DNA of 64,000 nucleotides from Chromatiales bacterium 21-64-14. GTDB lineage: Bacteria; Pseudomonadota; Gammaproteobacteria; 21-64-14. Shown here one piece after another: positions 15,227-23,820 of this stretch. Numbering within the stretch: position 1 is the first letter of the stretch; each line of letters begins with the position of its first letter. The position numbers were made by a program, and so were the translations under genes. Where the stretch lies: positions 248,001 to 312,000 of the forward strand of contig NCBI01000001.1 of NCBI GenBank assembly GCA_002255365.1, written 5' to 3'. Below the pieces are notes generated by a model. The model searched no databases, was not told the DNA's origin, and saw nothing but the letters and a program-made list of their open reading frames with translations.

Positions 15227-15784
15227 ATGAACCTGCTCACGCTGCTCTGCCATTCGCGGGAATTCCGCTCCCAGTTGGAATCGAGCCGGGACCGGCTGTA
15301 CCGCTTGGCCTATGCCTGGAGCCACGATCCCCACCTCTCCGACGACCTGGTCCAGGAGACCCTGGCCAAGGCCTTGAAAAACAGCGGCCAATTACGCGAC
15401 CCCAAGGCCATGAACACGTGGCTGTTCAGCATCCTCGCAAACTGCTGGCGGGATCATTTCCGGCGTTCCCGCGCCACGGTGGACGTGGACGACATCGTGT
15501 ACTTCCACGATGTCACCCCGGAGCACGAACACGGCCAGCACGAGGTGGTCACCCGGGTGCGCCAAGCAGTCGCGGAACTGCCCCTGGCACAGCGCCAGGT
15601 CCTGACGCTGGTGGACCTGGAAGGATTTTCCTATATCGAGGTGGCGCAAATCCTCGAGATTCCCATCGGGACGGTCATGAGCCGACTGTCCCGGGCCCGG
15701 CGGGCCCTCAAACAGTATCTGCTGGACTTGGCGCCTTCGGAAACAGAACAAGCCCCGCGCGCCAAGCTAAGGAGCGTGCCATGA
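15227..15784 (+). CDS. ECF-family RNA polymerase sigma factor
   Basis: 185 residues. Region 2 covers about residues 22-90, with the DLVQETLAKAL and NTWLFSILANCWRDHFRR segments; region 4 covers about 115-165, with LPLAQRQVLTLVDLEGFSYIEVA and a helix-turn-helix ending in GTVMSRLSRAR. There is no region 3, as expected for ECF factors. A GGAAGGAGG site precedes the ATG. The stop codon overlaps the start of the anti-sigma gene by 4 bases (ATGA). It lies directly upstream of soxXYZA, so control of sox is likely but not shown. Its own promoter looks like a sigma54 type. Confidence 0.93.
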   Translation: MNLLTLLCHSREFRSQLESSRDRLYRLAYAWSHDPHLSDDLVQETLAKALKNSGQLRDPKAMNTWLFSILANCWRDHFRRSRATVDVDDIVYFHDVTPEHEHGQHEVVTRVRQAVAELPLAQRQVLTLVDLEGFSYIEVAQILEIPIGTVMSRLSRARRALKQYLLDLAPSETEQAPRAKLRSVP

Positions 15785-16554
15785 GTTCAACGATCGACTT
15801 GGATGCCCAAGCCCTATCGGACGACACCCTCAACGCGTTCATGGACGATCAACTCGATCCTGAAGAGCGCGGCGAGGTATTCGACGCAATGAACCGGCAC
15901 CGGTCCGTGACCGAACGGATCTGCGAGTTGAGCCGGCTGCGTGCGATGGTCCAACACGCCTATCGGGATCCGGCAAAGCCGAAGCACTTGCAGGCCGCGA
16001 CACGCAGATCGCACCCTCTGGTGCGGGGCGTTGCGGCAGGCTTTCTTGTGGTACTGGGTGGGCTATTGGGCTGGGCGCTGCATACGACGCCGCATGCGGT
16101 TTCCGGCGACCAGGCGTTCCTCGGGCGGCTGGCGAACGGTAACGGCGCGTTCATGGCGTCCCGCGTGGGACAAAAGTCCCTTGCCGGGACCGGCATGCAC
16201 AGGATCCTGCTCCACATCGCGTCATCGGATCCGCGCCGCATGCAACTGGCCCTCAACGATGTCCAGGAACTGATGAACCTGTATCCGCGCAACCGGCTCC
16301 AGGTGGAAGTGGTCACCAACGCCGGTGGCGTCAACCTGCTGCGCGCGGACATGTCGCCTTTCAAGGCGCAGGTGGAGGAACTCATGCGAAAATATCCTAA
16401 TCTTTCCTTCCTCGCCTGCCGCAATACCATTGATCGCCTGACCCGTATGCGCGGGGCTCCCGTGCATCTCATTCCCGATACGCGGGTCGGACCCACCGCG
16501 GTGCAGGAGATCGTGTCCCGCCTCCAGGAAGGCTGGATCTACATCAAGGTATAG
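15781..16554 (+). CDS. Membrane anti-sigma factor fused to periplasmic DsrE-like domain
   Basis: 257 residues. The N-terminal 60 residues are helical, with the NAFMDDQLDPEERGEV pattern of anti-sigma domains but without the HxxxCxxC zinc motif. One membrane helix spans about residues 82-100. The periplasmic part (about 138-257) is DsrE-like: it aligns over its length with the secreted DsrE protein encoded at 14421-14867, including LACRNT (Cys213) against SACDNT and GWIYIKV against GYTIIKP. Translational coupling to the sigma gene supports an anti-sigma role. A sulfur-relay fold as sensor domain would let a persulfide or thiol state at Cys213 control sigma release; that mechanism is inference. 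I know of no described example. Confidence 0.85.
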   Translation: MSSTIDLDAQALSDDTLNAFMDDQLDPEERGEVFDAMNRHRSVTERICELSRLRAMVQHAYRDPAKPKHLQAATRRSHPLVRGVAAGFLVVLGGLLGWALHTTPHAVSGDQAFLGRLANGNGAFMASRVGQKSLAGTGMHRILLHIASSDPRRMQLALNDVQELMNLYPRNRLQVEVVTNAGGVNLLRADMSPFKAQVEELMRKYPNLSFLACRNTIDRLTRMRGAPVHLIPDTRVGPTAVQEIVSRLQEGWIYIKV

Positions 16555-16644
16555 GTAACTGGCTTTTCCGCGCCCGGGTACCGCCCACGCCGGTGCCGGG
16601 CGGGCGGATAGCTGTGTTCGCAACCGCATGGAGACAAAAAACGC

Positions 16645-17055
16645 ATGACCATCATGGGTATGACACAACGGGCGGGCAACACCCCATGGATCGCAGTGGC
16701 GGGTTTCGCAGCCGTGCTGGCCAGTGGACTCGTACTCGGGCTCGCCCCGCCGACGGCCTACGGCGCCGGGACCCGGGAAAGTGCCATGATCGCCGCGGGC
16801 AAGAAGCTCGCCTTCGACCGTCAGAAGGGTAACTGCCTGGCCTGTCACGTCATCGCGGGCGGCGAGTATCCGGGCAACATCGGACCACCACTGGTCAATA
16901 TGAAGCAGCGCTATCCGGACATCGCAAAATTGCGTGCGCAGATCTGGGATGCGACCGTCAACCACCCAACCACCGTCATGCCCCCCTTCGGCCGTAACAA
17001 GATCCTAACCGGCAAAGAAATCGACGAGGTTGCGGCCTTCATTCAGTCTTTGTAA
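16645..17055 (+). CDS. soxX: SoxX, c-type cytochrome subunit of SoxAX
   Basis: 136 residues with a signal peptide (cleavage after about residue 40, TAYGAG). One haem motif CLACH (Cys64, Cys67, His68) is present, and Met112 in the VMPPFG segment is the likely distal ligand. SoxX with SoxA forms the periplasmic SoxAX complex that oxidatively couples thiosulfate to SoxY. It follows the anti-sigma gene by 90 bases; that gap is GC-rich and holds no convincing promoter. It opens a soxX-Y-Z-A block on the same strand. Confidence 0.94.
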   Translation: MTIMGMTQRAGNTPWIAVAGFAAVLASGLVLGLAPPTAYGAGTRESAMIAAGKKLAFDRQKGNCLACHVIAGGEYPGNIGPPLVNMKQRYPDIAKLRAQIWDATVNHPTTVMPPFGRNKILTGKEIDEVAAFIQSL

Positions 17056-17100
17056 AGGGGATTTCGAATCAACACCTTTAAACTTGGAGGTAACACGAAC

Positions 17101-17568
17101 GTGAATAGCATGAAACGCAGAGTCTTCCTGAGGGGTGTGTTGACGGCGGGCGCCGCCGCATGCGCCGGTACCATGGTCCCGCGCATGGTCCTGGCGGCGG
17201 CTTGGCCCGCTTCGGCCTTCGACGCCGACACCGTGGGCGTGGCGATGAAGTCCCTGTTCGGTGGCGCGACGCCTGCCACGAGCAGCAACGTCACCATCGA
17301 GGCGCCGACCATCGCCGACAACGGCGCGTCGGTCCCCGTAAAGGTCTCCACGACGCTCACCGGTGTGCAATCCATCAGCGTATTGGCGTCCAAGAATCCC
17401 CATCCTCTCAGCGCCACGTACACGTTCAGTGAAAACGTGGAGCCGGACATCGCCATGCGCCTCAAGATGGGAAAGACCGCCGACGTGATTGCCGTGGTCA
17501 AGGCGAACGGCAAGCTATACAGCCACAAGAAGCAGGTCAAGGTCACCATCGGGGGCTGCGGCGGCTGA
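17101..17568 (+). CDS. soxY: SoxY, sulfur-carrying subunit
   Basis: 155 residues from a GTG, with a GGAGG site 10 bases upstream. The N-terminus carries a twin-arginine signal (KRRVFLRG), so the protein is exported folded with SoxZ. The C-terminus ends in the hallmark GGCGG swinging arm, with Cys153 carrying the thiosulfate-derived sulfur chain. An internal ATG four codons later (MKRR) is an alternative start. It lies 45 bases after soxX and 66 before soxZ. Confidence 0.95.
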   Translation: MNSMKRRVFLRGVLTAGAAACAGTMVPRMVLAAAWPASAFDADTVGVAMKSLFGGATPATSSNVTIEAPTIADNGASVPVKVSTTLTGVQSISVLASKNPHPLSATYTFSENVEPDIAMRLKMGKTADVIAVVKANGKLYSHKKQVKVTIGGCGG

Positions 17569-17634
17569 TCGTCATCAGCCACGGCCCGACATCGAAACGC
17601 GAACATACTGAACATACTATAGAGGAATCCAGAG

Positions 17635-17964
17635 ATGGGAACGATTATGGTTAGAACGAATAGCGAAGGGGACAAGACGGTCGTCCGCATGCTGATCCGT
17701 CACCCCATGGATACGGGTCTGGTAAAGAACAAGGCAACCGGGAAAATAATCCCGGCGCATTTCATCAAGACGGTGACCTGTGATATCAACGGCAAGACGG
17801 TGCTGACCGCCGACTGGAGCATCGCCATTGCGAAGAACCCGTACCTCTCATTCAATATCAAGGGAGTGAAACCGCAGGATACCCTGAAGATCAGCTGGGT
17901 CGACAACAAGGGCGAGAGCGACACGCTGCAGAACACGATCCAGAATTTCGGACCGAAGGATTAG
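17635..17964 (+). CDS. soxZ: SoxZ, partner of SoxY
   Basis: 109 residues with no signal peptide of its own; SoxZ is co-exported with SoxY through the Tat system. The beta-sandwich family pattern is visible: MLIRHPMDTGL near the N-terminus, IPAHFIKTV in the middle and KISWVDNKGES near the C-terminus. Length is normal. It is 13 bases upstream of soxA, in the same operon. Confidence 0.95.
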   Translation: MGTIMVRTNSEGDKTVVRMLIRHPMDTGLVKNKATGKIIPAHFIKTVTCDINGKTVLTADWSIAIAKNPYLSFNIKGVKPQDTLKISWVDNKGESDTLQNTIQNFGPKD

Positions 17965-17977
17965 CAACTGGGGGCCT

Positions 17978-18853
17978 ATGATGCAGCAGGTGACAACATC
18001 CGTATCCGGCGGCTTTGTGACACGGCTGGCACTGGTCGCCGTCTTGGCAGTGTTGGGAGCGGTGCCGGCACTGGCCCAGGCCGGTCCGGAACATGACCGC
18101 AAGGCGTTGGTGGAATTCTTTCAGCAACGGTTCCCCGGCCTGAAGCTCTCCGACTACGACAACGGCACCTATGCCATCGACCCGACCCTCCGGGAGAACT
18201 GGGAGCAGATCAAGGTCTTTCCACCATATTTGCCGTACATCCAGCAAGGAAAGCAGCTGTTCAACACGCCTTTCAAGAACGGGAAAACCTATGCCCAGTG
18301 CCTGCCTAACCGGGGTATCGGGATCGCGAACCACTACCCACGCTGGGACCGCGCGCGTGGCGAGGTGGTTACCCTCGCCCTGGTGCTGAACTGGTGCCGG
18401 GAGGCCAACGGAGAGAAGCCCCTGGCCTACGGCAAAGGGGACCTCGCCTACATCCTCACGTACCTGGAAGAGACGAGCAAGGGTAAGAAGGTGCACATCA
18501 CTGTGCCGAGCGATGACCCCCGGGCCCTGGCGGCCTACGAGCGCGGCAAGGAATTCTACTATGCGCGCCGCGGCCAGCTGAACTTCAGTTGCGCGGGCTG
18601 CCATGTGGAGAACGCTGGGAGAAGGTTGCGCACCAATGTCCTGAGTCCCGCGCTGGGTCAGGCCACTCATTGGCCGACCTACCGCACTAAGTGGGGCGAC
18701 ATGGGCACGCTGCAACGGCGATTCGTCGGATGCAACAAGCAGGTTCGGGCCAAGCCGTTTCCCTTGCAAAGCCGGGAATACCGCGATCTGGAATACTTTC
18801 TGACTTACTTGAGCAACGGCCTGCCGATCGCAGGCCCTGGTGCCAGACCGTAG
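17978..18853 (+). CDS. soxA: SoxA, catalytic c-type cytochrome subunit of SoxAX
   Basis: 291 residues with a signal peptide (cleavage after about residue 34, ALAQA). One haem motif CAGCH (Cys205, Cys208, His209) and the active-site cysteine ligand Cys252 (FVGCNKQVRAKP) are present. The N-terminal domain has no haem motif; Cys108 and Cys140 probably form the disulfide found in single-haem SoxA. So this is the monohaem form. With SoxX it forms the thiosulfate-SoxY conjugating enzyme. A strong stem-loop directly follows the gene. Confidence 0.95.
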   Translation: MMQQVTTSVSGGFVTRLALVAVLAVLGAVPALAQAGPEHDRKALVEFFQQRFPGLKLSDYDNGTYAIDPTLRENWEQIKVFPPYLPYIQQGKQLFNTPFKNGKTYAQCLPNRGIGIANHYPRWDRARGEVVTLALVLNWCREANGEKPLAYGKGDLAYILTYLEETSKGKKVHITVPSDDPRALAAYERGKEFYYARRGQLNFSCAGCHVENAGRRLRTNVLSPALGQATHWPTYRTKWGDMGTLQRRFVGCNKQVRAKPFPLQSREYRDLEYFLTYLSNGLPIAGPGARP

Positions 18854-18868
18854 GCCCTGCCTAGTCGA

Positions 18869-18894
18869 ACCCGGCCCGCTGCGGCGGGCCGGGT
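18869..18894 (+). other. Strong stem-loop between soxA and soxB
   Basis: ACCCGGCCCGC and its exact complement flank a 4-base TGCG loop: an 11-bp, almost all G-C stem. No T-run follows, so this is probably an mRNA processing or stability element, or a Rho-dependent end, rather than an intrinsic terminator. It lies 15 bases after the soxA stop and 140 before soxB. Confidence 0.6.
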
Positions 18895-19033
18895 CCCTGC
18901 CTGGCCTAGTTGCATTGCCTACGGCCACTATAGATAGGGAAGAATTCCACCCAGTCAGGCGTCTACTTCGGCTGAATTCACGCCGCGGGGCCCAAGCACC
19001 CGCGGTTCAAAACCCAACACCGGGAGACCCACC

Positions 19034-20770
19034 ATGCATCTGTCACGCCGAGAGTTTCTGCGGCTGCTGGCCATCGCGAGCGCCGCGGGCATACCTCTGA
19101 GTGGTTGCGGAAGTCCCGGCCGACCAGGTGGACTGCTCTCCAAGGATCCCACGGATCCCTACGAACTCCGTCCGTTCGGAAACGTGTCAGTGCTGCACTT
19201 CACCGACTGTCACGCCCAGTTGCTACCGGTGTATTTCCGTGAACCCAACGTCAATCTCGGTGTGGGTACCATGAAGAACCACCCCCCACACCTGGTCGGC
19301 GAGTGGTTCCTCAAATACTACGGGGTACCGTCCGGGTCCCGTAACGCCCATGCCTACACCTATCTGGATTTCGTAGCGGCAGCCCACAAGTACGGCGCCC
19401 TGGGCGGGTTTGCCCATCTGGCAACCCTCGTCAAGCGTTTGCGCGCCCAACGCCCCGGGGCGCTGTTGTTGGACGGCGGTGACACGTGGCAAGGGTCCGC
19501 CACCTCGCTATGGACCCGCGGGCAGGACATGGTGGGCGCACAGCTCCAACTCGGCGTGGATGTTACGACCGGCCACTGGGAATTCACCTACGGCGCCGAC
19601 CGGGTCAAGGAGATCGTGGACAAGCAGCTGAAGGGTAAGATCCACTTCTTGGCCCAAAACATCGTAGACAACCAGTGGGGCGATGCGGTGTTCGAGCCCT
19701 ACATCATCCGGGAAATGAATGGCGTGCCGGTAGCGATCATCGGCCAGGCTTTCCCCTTCACGCCAATCGCCAACCCGCGCTACATGATCCCGGACTGGCG
19801 TTTTGGCATCCGCGAAGACCGGATGCAAAAGATGGTCAACCAAGCGCGTGGGAAAGGGGCACAAGCGGTCATTCTGCTGTCCCACAACGGCATGGACGTG
19901 GACCTCAAACTGGCGAGCCGGATCCGCGGCATCGACGCCATCATGGGCGGGCACACCCACGATGCGGTGCCACGGGCGGTGGAGGTCGGAAACGCGGGTG
20001 GGAAAACCCTGGTGATCAACGCCGGTTCCAACGGGAAATTCCTGGGCGTGCTCGATCTGGATGTGCGCAATGGCCGGGTGCAGGGGTACCAGTTCAAGCT
20101 CCTACCGGTGTTTTCCAACCTGTTGCCCGCGGACCCCGCGATGAGTGCCTACATCGAGAAGGTACGCGCCCCCTACGAGGCCAAGCTGAACGAGCCCCTG
20201 GCCACGACCCACGATCTCCTCTACCGGCGCGGCAACTTCAACGGAACCTTCGACCAGGTCATCTGTGACGCGCTGCGGACCGTAAAATCGACGCAGATCG
20301 CGTTCTCCCCAGGCTTCCGTTGGGGAATTTCGGTCCTGCCAGGGGAGACCGTCACCATGGAACAGCTGTTGTCACAGACGGCGATCACCTATCCAGTGGT
20401 GACACGCAATCTTTTCACTGGCACTCAGATCAAGGGGATCCTTGAGGACATCGCCGACAATCTCTTCAACCGGGATCCATATTACCAACAGGGCGGCGAC
20501 ATGATCCGGGTCGGAGGCATGCACTATACGATGGACCCCACGGCCGACATCGGGCACCGGATTTCCGACATGGAACTGGACGGGAAACCCATCGATGCCC
20601 ATCGCAAATACAGCGTCGCCGGGTGGGCCAACGTCACCCGGCCGCTGGAGGGTCAGGCGATCTGGGAAGTGGTAAGCGAGTACATGAAGGACCAGAAAGT
20701 CATCGACGTGAAGGGAGTGGATCAACCCAAGCTGAAAAACATCACCGGCAACCACGGATACGCGACGTAA
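19034..20770 (+). CDS. soxB: SoxB, sulfate thiol esterase
   Basis: 578 residues, full length. It has the 5'-nucleotidase-type dimetal fold, with FTDCHAQLLP (about residues 55-64), LDGGDTWQGS, and MGGHTHD metal-binding segments. SoxB hydrolyses sulfate from SoxY-bound cysteine S-thiosulfonate. The N-terminus has a twin-arginine motif (SRREFLR) and, unusually, a lipobox-like LSGC ending at Cys25, which suggests a Tat-exported lipoprotein. It lies 180 bases after soxA, beyond a stem-loop, and may be transcribed at a different level. No soxCD is present in the window, so the system here is the truncated one that would leave sulfur for the sHdr route. Confidence 0.95.
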   Translation: MHLSRREFLRLLAIASAAGIPLSGCGSPGRPGGLLSKDPTDPYELRPFGNVSVLHFTDCHAQLLPVYFREPNVNLGVGTMKNHPPHLVGEWFLKYYGVPSGSRNAHAYTYLDFVAAAHKYGALGGFAHLATLVKRLRAQRPGALLLDGGDTWQGSATSLWTRGQDMVGAQLQLGVDVTTGHWEFTYGADRVKEIVDKQLKGKIHFLAQNIVDNQWGDAVFEPYIIREMNGVPVAIIGQAFPFTPIANPRYMIPDWRFGIREDRMQKMVNQARGKGAQAVILLSHNGMDVDLKLASRIRGIDAIMGGHTHDAVPRAVEVGNAGGKTLVINAGSNGKFLGVLDLDVRNGRVQGYQFKLLPVFSNLLPADPAMSAYIEKVRAPYEAKLNEPLATTHDLLYRRGNFNGTFDQVICDALRTVKSTQIAFSPGFRWGISVLPGETVTMEQLLSQTAITYPVVTRNLFTGTQIKGILEDIADNLFNRDPYYQQGGDMIRVGGMHYTMDPTADIGHRISDMELDGKPIDAHRKYSVAGWANVTRPLEGQAIWEVVSEYMKDQKVIDVKGVDQPKLKNITGNHGYAT

Positions 20771-20798
20771 ACCCAAGGCAACCGCAGTGACCGGAAAC

Positions 20799-20874
20799 TG
20801 GTGGGCCGTGCAGGGTTCGAACCTGCGACACACGGATTAAAAGTCCGGTGCTCTACCAGCTGAGCTAACGGCCC
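20799..20874 (-). tRNA. tRNA-Lys (TTT)
   Basis: 76 nucleotides with the CCA end encoded. The acceptor stem pairs GGGCCGT with ACGGCCC. The D-loop (AGCTCAGCTGGTAGAGC), an anticodon loop CTTTTAA with anticodon TTT, and the GTTCGAA T-loop are all clear. It is transcribed opposite to soxB. The 255 bases on its far side up to the YeeE gene show nothing I can name. Confidence 0.97.
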
Positions 20875-21129
20875 GCTAACGAAGAGGGTGCCATGATACG
20901 GTTCCAGGAGGCAATGGCAAGCGCCCGGACGTTTGGGACGCACACCGTCCACCGGGGGGCGGCCGGGCCTAGGGAAGACCTACCTCCGGACCGGGCGTCC
21001 GACCCTGGCGATGGGCTGGAGTGCGGCCGCGGGCGGTGCTGGCGTCCAGTGTAGTGTTTCTCACCGACCTTCCGCCGGGGGCAATGCCGGTTCCTGGGCC
21101 CCGGACACCGCCGCGGTGCCTGGCGCCGT

Positions 21130-22293
21130 TCACCGCTTCATCAGGGTGAGTACGTCCTCCCAAAGGTCTTCACGGTTCATCCGGTATACGGCCCACCACA
21201 CGGGCACCCGGTACATCAGGACCGCGCCCAGCAGGATGCCGGCCAAGGTGATCATGGATCCCACGGCCAGTGTAGAAACGCCGGTGATCCCCTGGCCGAT
21301 GGTGCAGCCCATACCTGTCACGCCTCCGAAGCCCATGAATACACCGGCCAGCAGGGCGTTGCGAAGATCTGCCACACTCCTGAACCCTTCCCAGCGGAAG
21401 GTCCGGGAGTACTGGGACCACAGAAACGAACCGAACACCACCCCCAGCGCACTCACGATGCCGAAGCTGATCTTCATGGACGCGTCGGTATAGAGCATCA
21501 GCCATTCCAGGGTACGGGCGACCGGCGCCACAAACGTGTAGGAACCCGGGTGCCCAGCGCCGCCGGTCAGGTAATGCGTCTCCAGGCCATCATTATAGAA
21601 GGCCAAGTGGCCGGTCACGTACCAGGCCGCCACCACCAGCAGGCCCACGCCGACACCCCCGAGCATATTCCTGGAATCCCGAACGAAATTCCGGTCCCGG
21701 AAGACAAAGAAGAGGAAGCCCCCCGCAACGATCACGGTGAACAACGCCTGCAGCTGATAGTGGTCAAAACCGAGGGTCCCGGCAAACAGGGAGGCTAGAT
21801 CCTGGCCTCCGATTCCATACTGAGTGAGGTCAATGGACACCGGGTCCAGGTAGCTCACACGCCATTGTCCGAACAAACCCCGCAGCGTCATGTACCCGGA
21901 GATGCCCATGACCAGGAGGATCACCAGGGCCCGCAGGCTACCGCCTCCCACGCGTACCAGGCTGCGGTGGGCGCAACCCATCGCGTAGACCATCCCGATC
22001 CCGAACAGCAGGCCTCCTACCAGGTTAGACAACCAGTGCAGTTGGGCCACCGGGTAGATCGAGCGTGCCAAGTCCACAGTGCCGGAAAGGTCCAGGAGGT
22101 TGGCGCCGATCACCGCGATAGCGATGGCCAGAAAATAGGCGCGCATGCGCCCCCAACGCTTGAGCTTCAGGGCGTCGTAGACCGCACCGAGGGCGCAGAA
22201 ATCAGTGCGTGCTGCCACGGCCCCAAACACCGTGGCCAGCACGAAGCCGATCCAGATGACCCGGTGCGCCAGGGCCAGGGCTTGTGGATCCAT
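21130..22293 (-). CDS. YeeE/YedE-family thiosulfate or sulfur-compound transporter
   Basis: 387 residues from the ATG at 22293 (AGGTGG site upstream); the longer frame is not needed. About ten hydrophobic segments are visible. The two internal half-repeats each carry the family cysteine motifs: DFCALGAVYD, YAMGCAHRSLVRVG and GMGCTIGQGITGVST. In characterised YeeE (TsuA) such cysteines pass thiosulfate through the membrane by transient S-H-S contacts. Near the sox genes this copy would import thiosulfate or another sulfur compound. There is no TusA-like YeeD partner beside it. A second family member lies 315 bases upstream on the same strand. Confidence 0.88.
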   Translation of the reverse strand: MDPQALALAHRVIWIGFVLATVFGAVAARTDFCALGAVYDALKLKRWGRMRAYFLAIAIAVIGANLLDLSGTVDLARSIYPVAQLHWLSNLVGGLLFGIGMVYAMGCAHRSLVRVGGGSLRALVILLVMGISGYMTLRGLFGQWRVSYLDPVSIDLTQYGIGGQDLASLFAGTLGFDHYQLQALFTVIVAGGFLFFVFRDRNFVRDSRNMLGGVGVGLLVVAAWYVTGHLAFYNDGLETHYLTGGAGHPGSYTFVAPVARTLEWLMLYTDASMKISFGIVSALGVVFGSFLWSQYSRTFRWEGFRSVADLRNALLAGVFMGFGGVTGMGCTIGQGITGVSTLAVGSMITLAGILLGAVLMYRVPVWWAVYRMNREDLWEDVLTLMKR

Positions 22294-22519
22294 GGACCAC
22301 CTGTATAGCTGCGGTCGTGTGTATGGAACCGTCCATGGACCAGCGCCGTGGCCACTTGCGTGGGGTCCCCAACCGGGCGCAACGGACACAACATCCCGTC
22401 AACGCGATGTATCGGCCGGGCTGGTAATTTCCTGAATGCAGACCTCGGTGCGCCAGCACCGGGATCAAATGCCCGCATGAATGGGAGGAGGCCTACCGGT
22501 TGAGGTAAACGGCGGGGGT

Positions 22520-22553
22520 AAAACCGCCCCATGGTCCAACGGACCGTGGGGCG
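22520..22553 (-). terminator. Rho-independent terminator of upstream YeeE gene
   Basis: On the minus strand a 13-bp stem (CGCCCC...GGTCC pairing with GGACC...GGGGCG, one G-T pair) with a 3-base loop is followed by GGTTTTA. It lies 56 bases after the stop at 22609, within the 315-base gap between the two yeeE genes. A second stem-loop, CGCTGCCGG/CCGGCAGCG at 22570-22594, sits between them without a T-tract. Nothing else is evident in that gap. Confidence 0.7.
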
Positions 22554-22608
22554 CGGTCAGGTTCGAGGCCGCTGCCGGCGGATCACCGGCAGCGAAGCGG
22601 ATGGGGCC

Positions 22609-23820
22609 TCAAATCGCTTCCAGCCGGCGCAAACTACGGGGCAGCAGGCGCAGGTCCACCAGCGAACTCAGCAGCGCCGCCAGGAAGCTGGCCTCCTGCT
22701 CGTAGACCAAACGGTAGTACTCGACCTTCATGGTCAGCGCGCTGCCAAAAATAATCGACAGGAAAGCCAGGATCGACCCCAGCGCGAGGGTGGATACGCC
22801 GGTAACGCCCTGGCCAATGGTGCACCCCATGCCGAGCACGCCACCGATCCCCATCAGCGCCCCGCCGATCATGTGACGGACAAAGTCAGTTACCGAGTGG
22901 AACCACTCCAGGCGGAACTTCCGGGTGACCACTGAATAGACCAGCGATCCGGCCACCACCCCCGCCAGGGCGATCACACCGAAAGTGACCAGTCGAGTAT
23001 TCCCCGGATGCATCAGATAGGCCAGAGTTTCGCCGGTGGGATTCACAAAGGTGAAAGATTGTGCACCTACGCCCTTGGGCGGCATGTCCATGAACGCCAC
23101 GGCGTCCTGCCAAGCGCGGCCCATAGGCCCGGCGGTGACATACCATGCAGCCACCACCCCCAAGCCCACGACCGCACCGCTGAGGATGTTGTCGAAGCGG
23201 CTGCGAAAATCCGCCCAGCGCAATATCACCACCAGCAGCACGAGGGCCACCAGTGCCCCAATCCAAGTCTCCAGCGCGCCCCCGTGCCCTACCCTCAATA
23301 CGCCCCCCACGATCTGCCCGAGATCCTGGTTCGGGATTCCCCGTGCCGCCAGATCCACGGTGGTAGCGCTCACCCAGCCGTAGAAAAGCTTTTCATAGAA
23401 CACGGTCTGGGTCATCAGATAGGAAAAGATGCCGATCATCACGAGCACCATCACGGATTTCACGTTGCCGGCCCCGGCGCGCACCATGGTGCGGAAGCTG
23501 CACCCGCTGCCCAGGGTCATCCCGATGCCGAACAAGAAGCCGCCAACTATGTAGCGCAGGACTGCGAAGTTCGCGGTGCGGTAAGGCGGCAGGGTGGAAT
23601 TGAACTTGGCGACCCCGACGCCTTCCAGGATCAGCACCCCGACAATCGCGAGCACGATGGCGAACAGCCACGCGCCCAGACGCCCCCGGTCGTTCATGTT
23701 GACCCAGTCGGAAACCGCGCCCATGGTGCAGAAATTGGTCTTGTAGGCCACCGCACCCATCACCGCGGCGATCAGAAAAACGGCGAGCAATACCTGATGT
23801 GTAATGGAAAGGTGGTCCAT
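22609..23820 (-). CDS. Second YeeE/YedE-family transporter
   Basis: 403 residues from the ATG at 23820, preceded by an AGGAG site. It shares the whole plan of the neighbouring YeeE protein, with motif cysteines in NFCTMGAVSD, GSGCSFRTMVRAG and GMGCTIGQGVTGVST, but is clearly diverged elsewhere and has a longer C-terminus. Such pairs may have different substrates or form a heteromer. It has its own terminator, so the two genes are probably separate transcription units. The 244 bases upstream to queC contain only GC-rich sequence. Confidence 0.87.
   Translation of the reverse strand: MDHLSITHQVLLAVFLIAAVMGAVAYKTNFCTMGAVSDWVNMNDRGRLGAWLFAIVLAIVGVLILEGVGVAKFNSTLPPYRTANFAVLRYIVGGFLFGIGMTLGSGCSFRTMVRAGAGNVKSVMVLVMIGIFSYLMTQTVFYEKLFYGWVSATTVDLAARGIPNQDLGQIVGGVLRVGHGGALETWIGALVALVLLVVILRWADFRSRFDNILSGAVVGLGVVAAWYVTAGPMGRAWQDAVAFMDMPPKGVGAQSFTFVNPTGETLAYLMHPGNTRLVTFGVIALAGVVAGSLVYSVVTRKFRLEWFHSVTDFVRHMIGGALMGIGGVLGMGCTIGQGVTGVSTLALGSILAFLSIIFGSALTMKVEYYRLVYEQEASFLAALLSSLVDLRLLPRSLRRLEAI

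Noticed and set aside
16555-16644. ECF-type promoter before soxX
   Set aside because: No pair of elements matching a known ECF consensus could be picked out in this GC-rich gap; a link from the sigma factor to sox therefore rests on gene order alone.
18910-18934. Promoter for soxB (TTGCAT with TATAGA)
   Set aside because: The spacer is only 13 bases, too short for sigma70.
20722-20952. A 76-residue minus-strand protein
   Set aside because: It crosses the tRNA-Lys gene; the tRNA is unambiguous.
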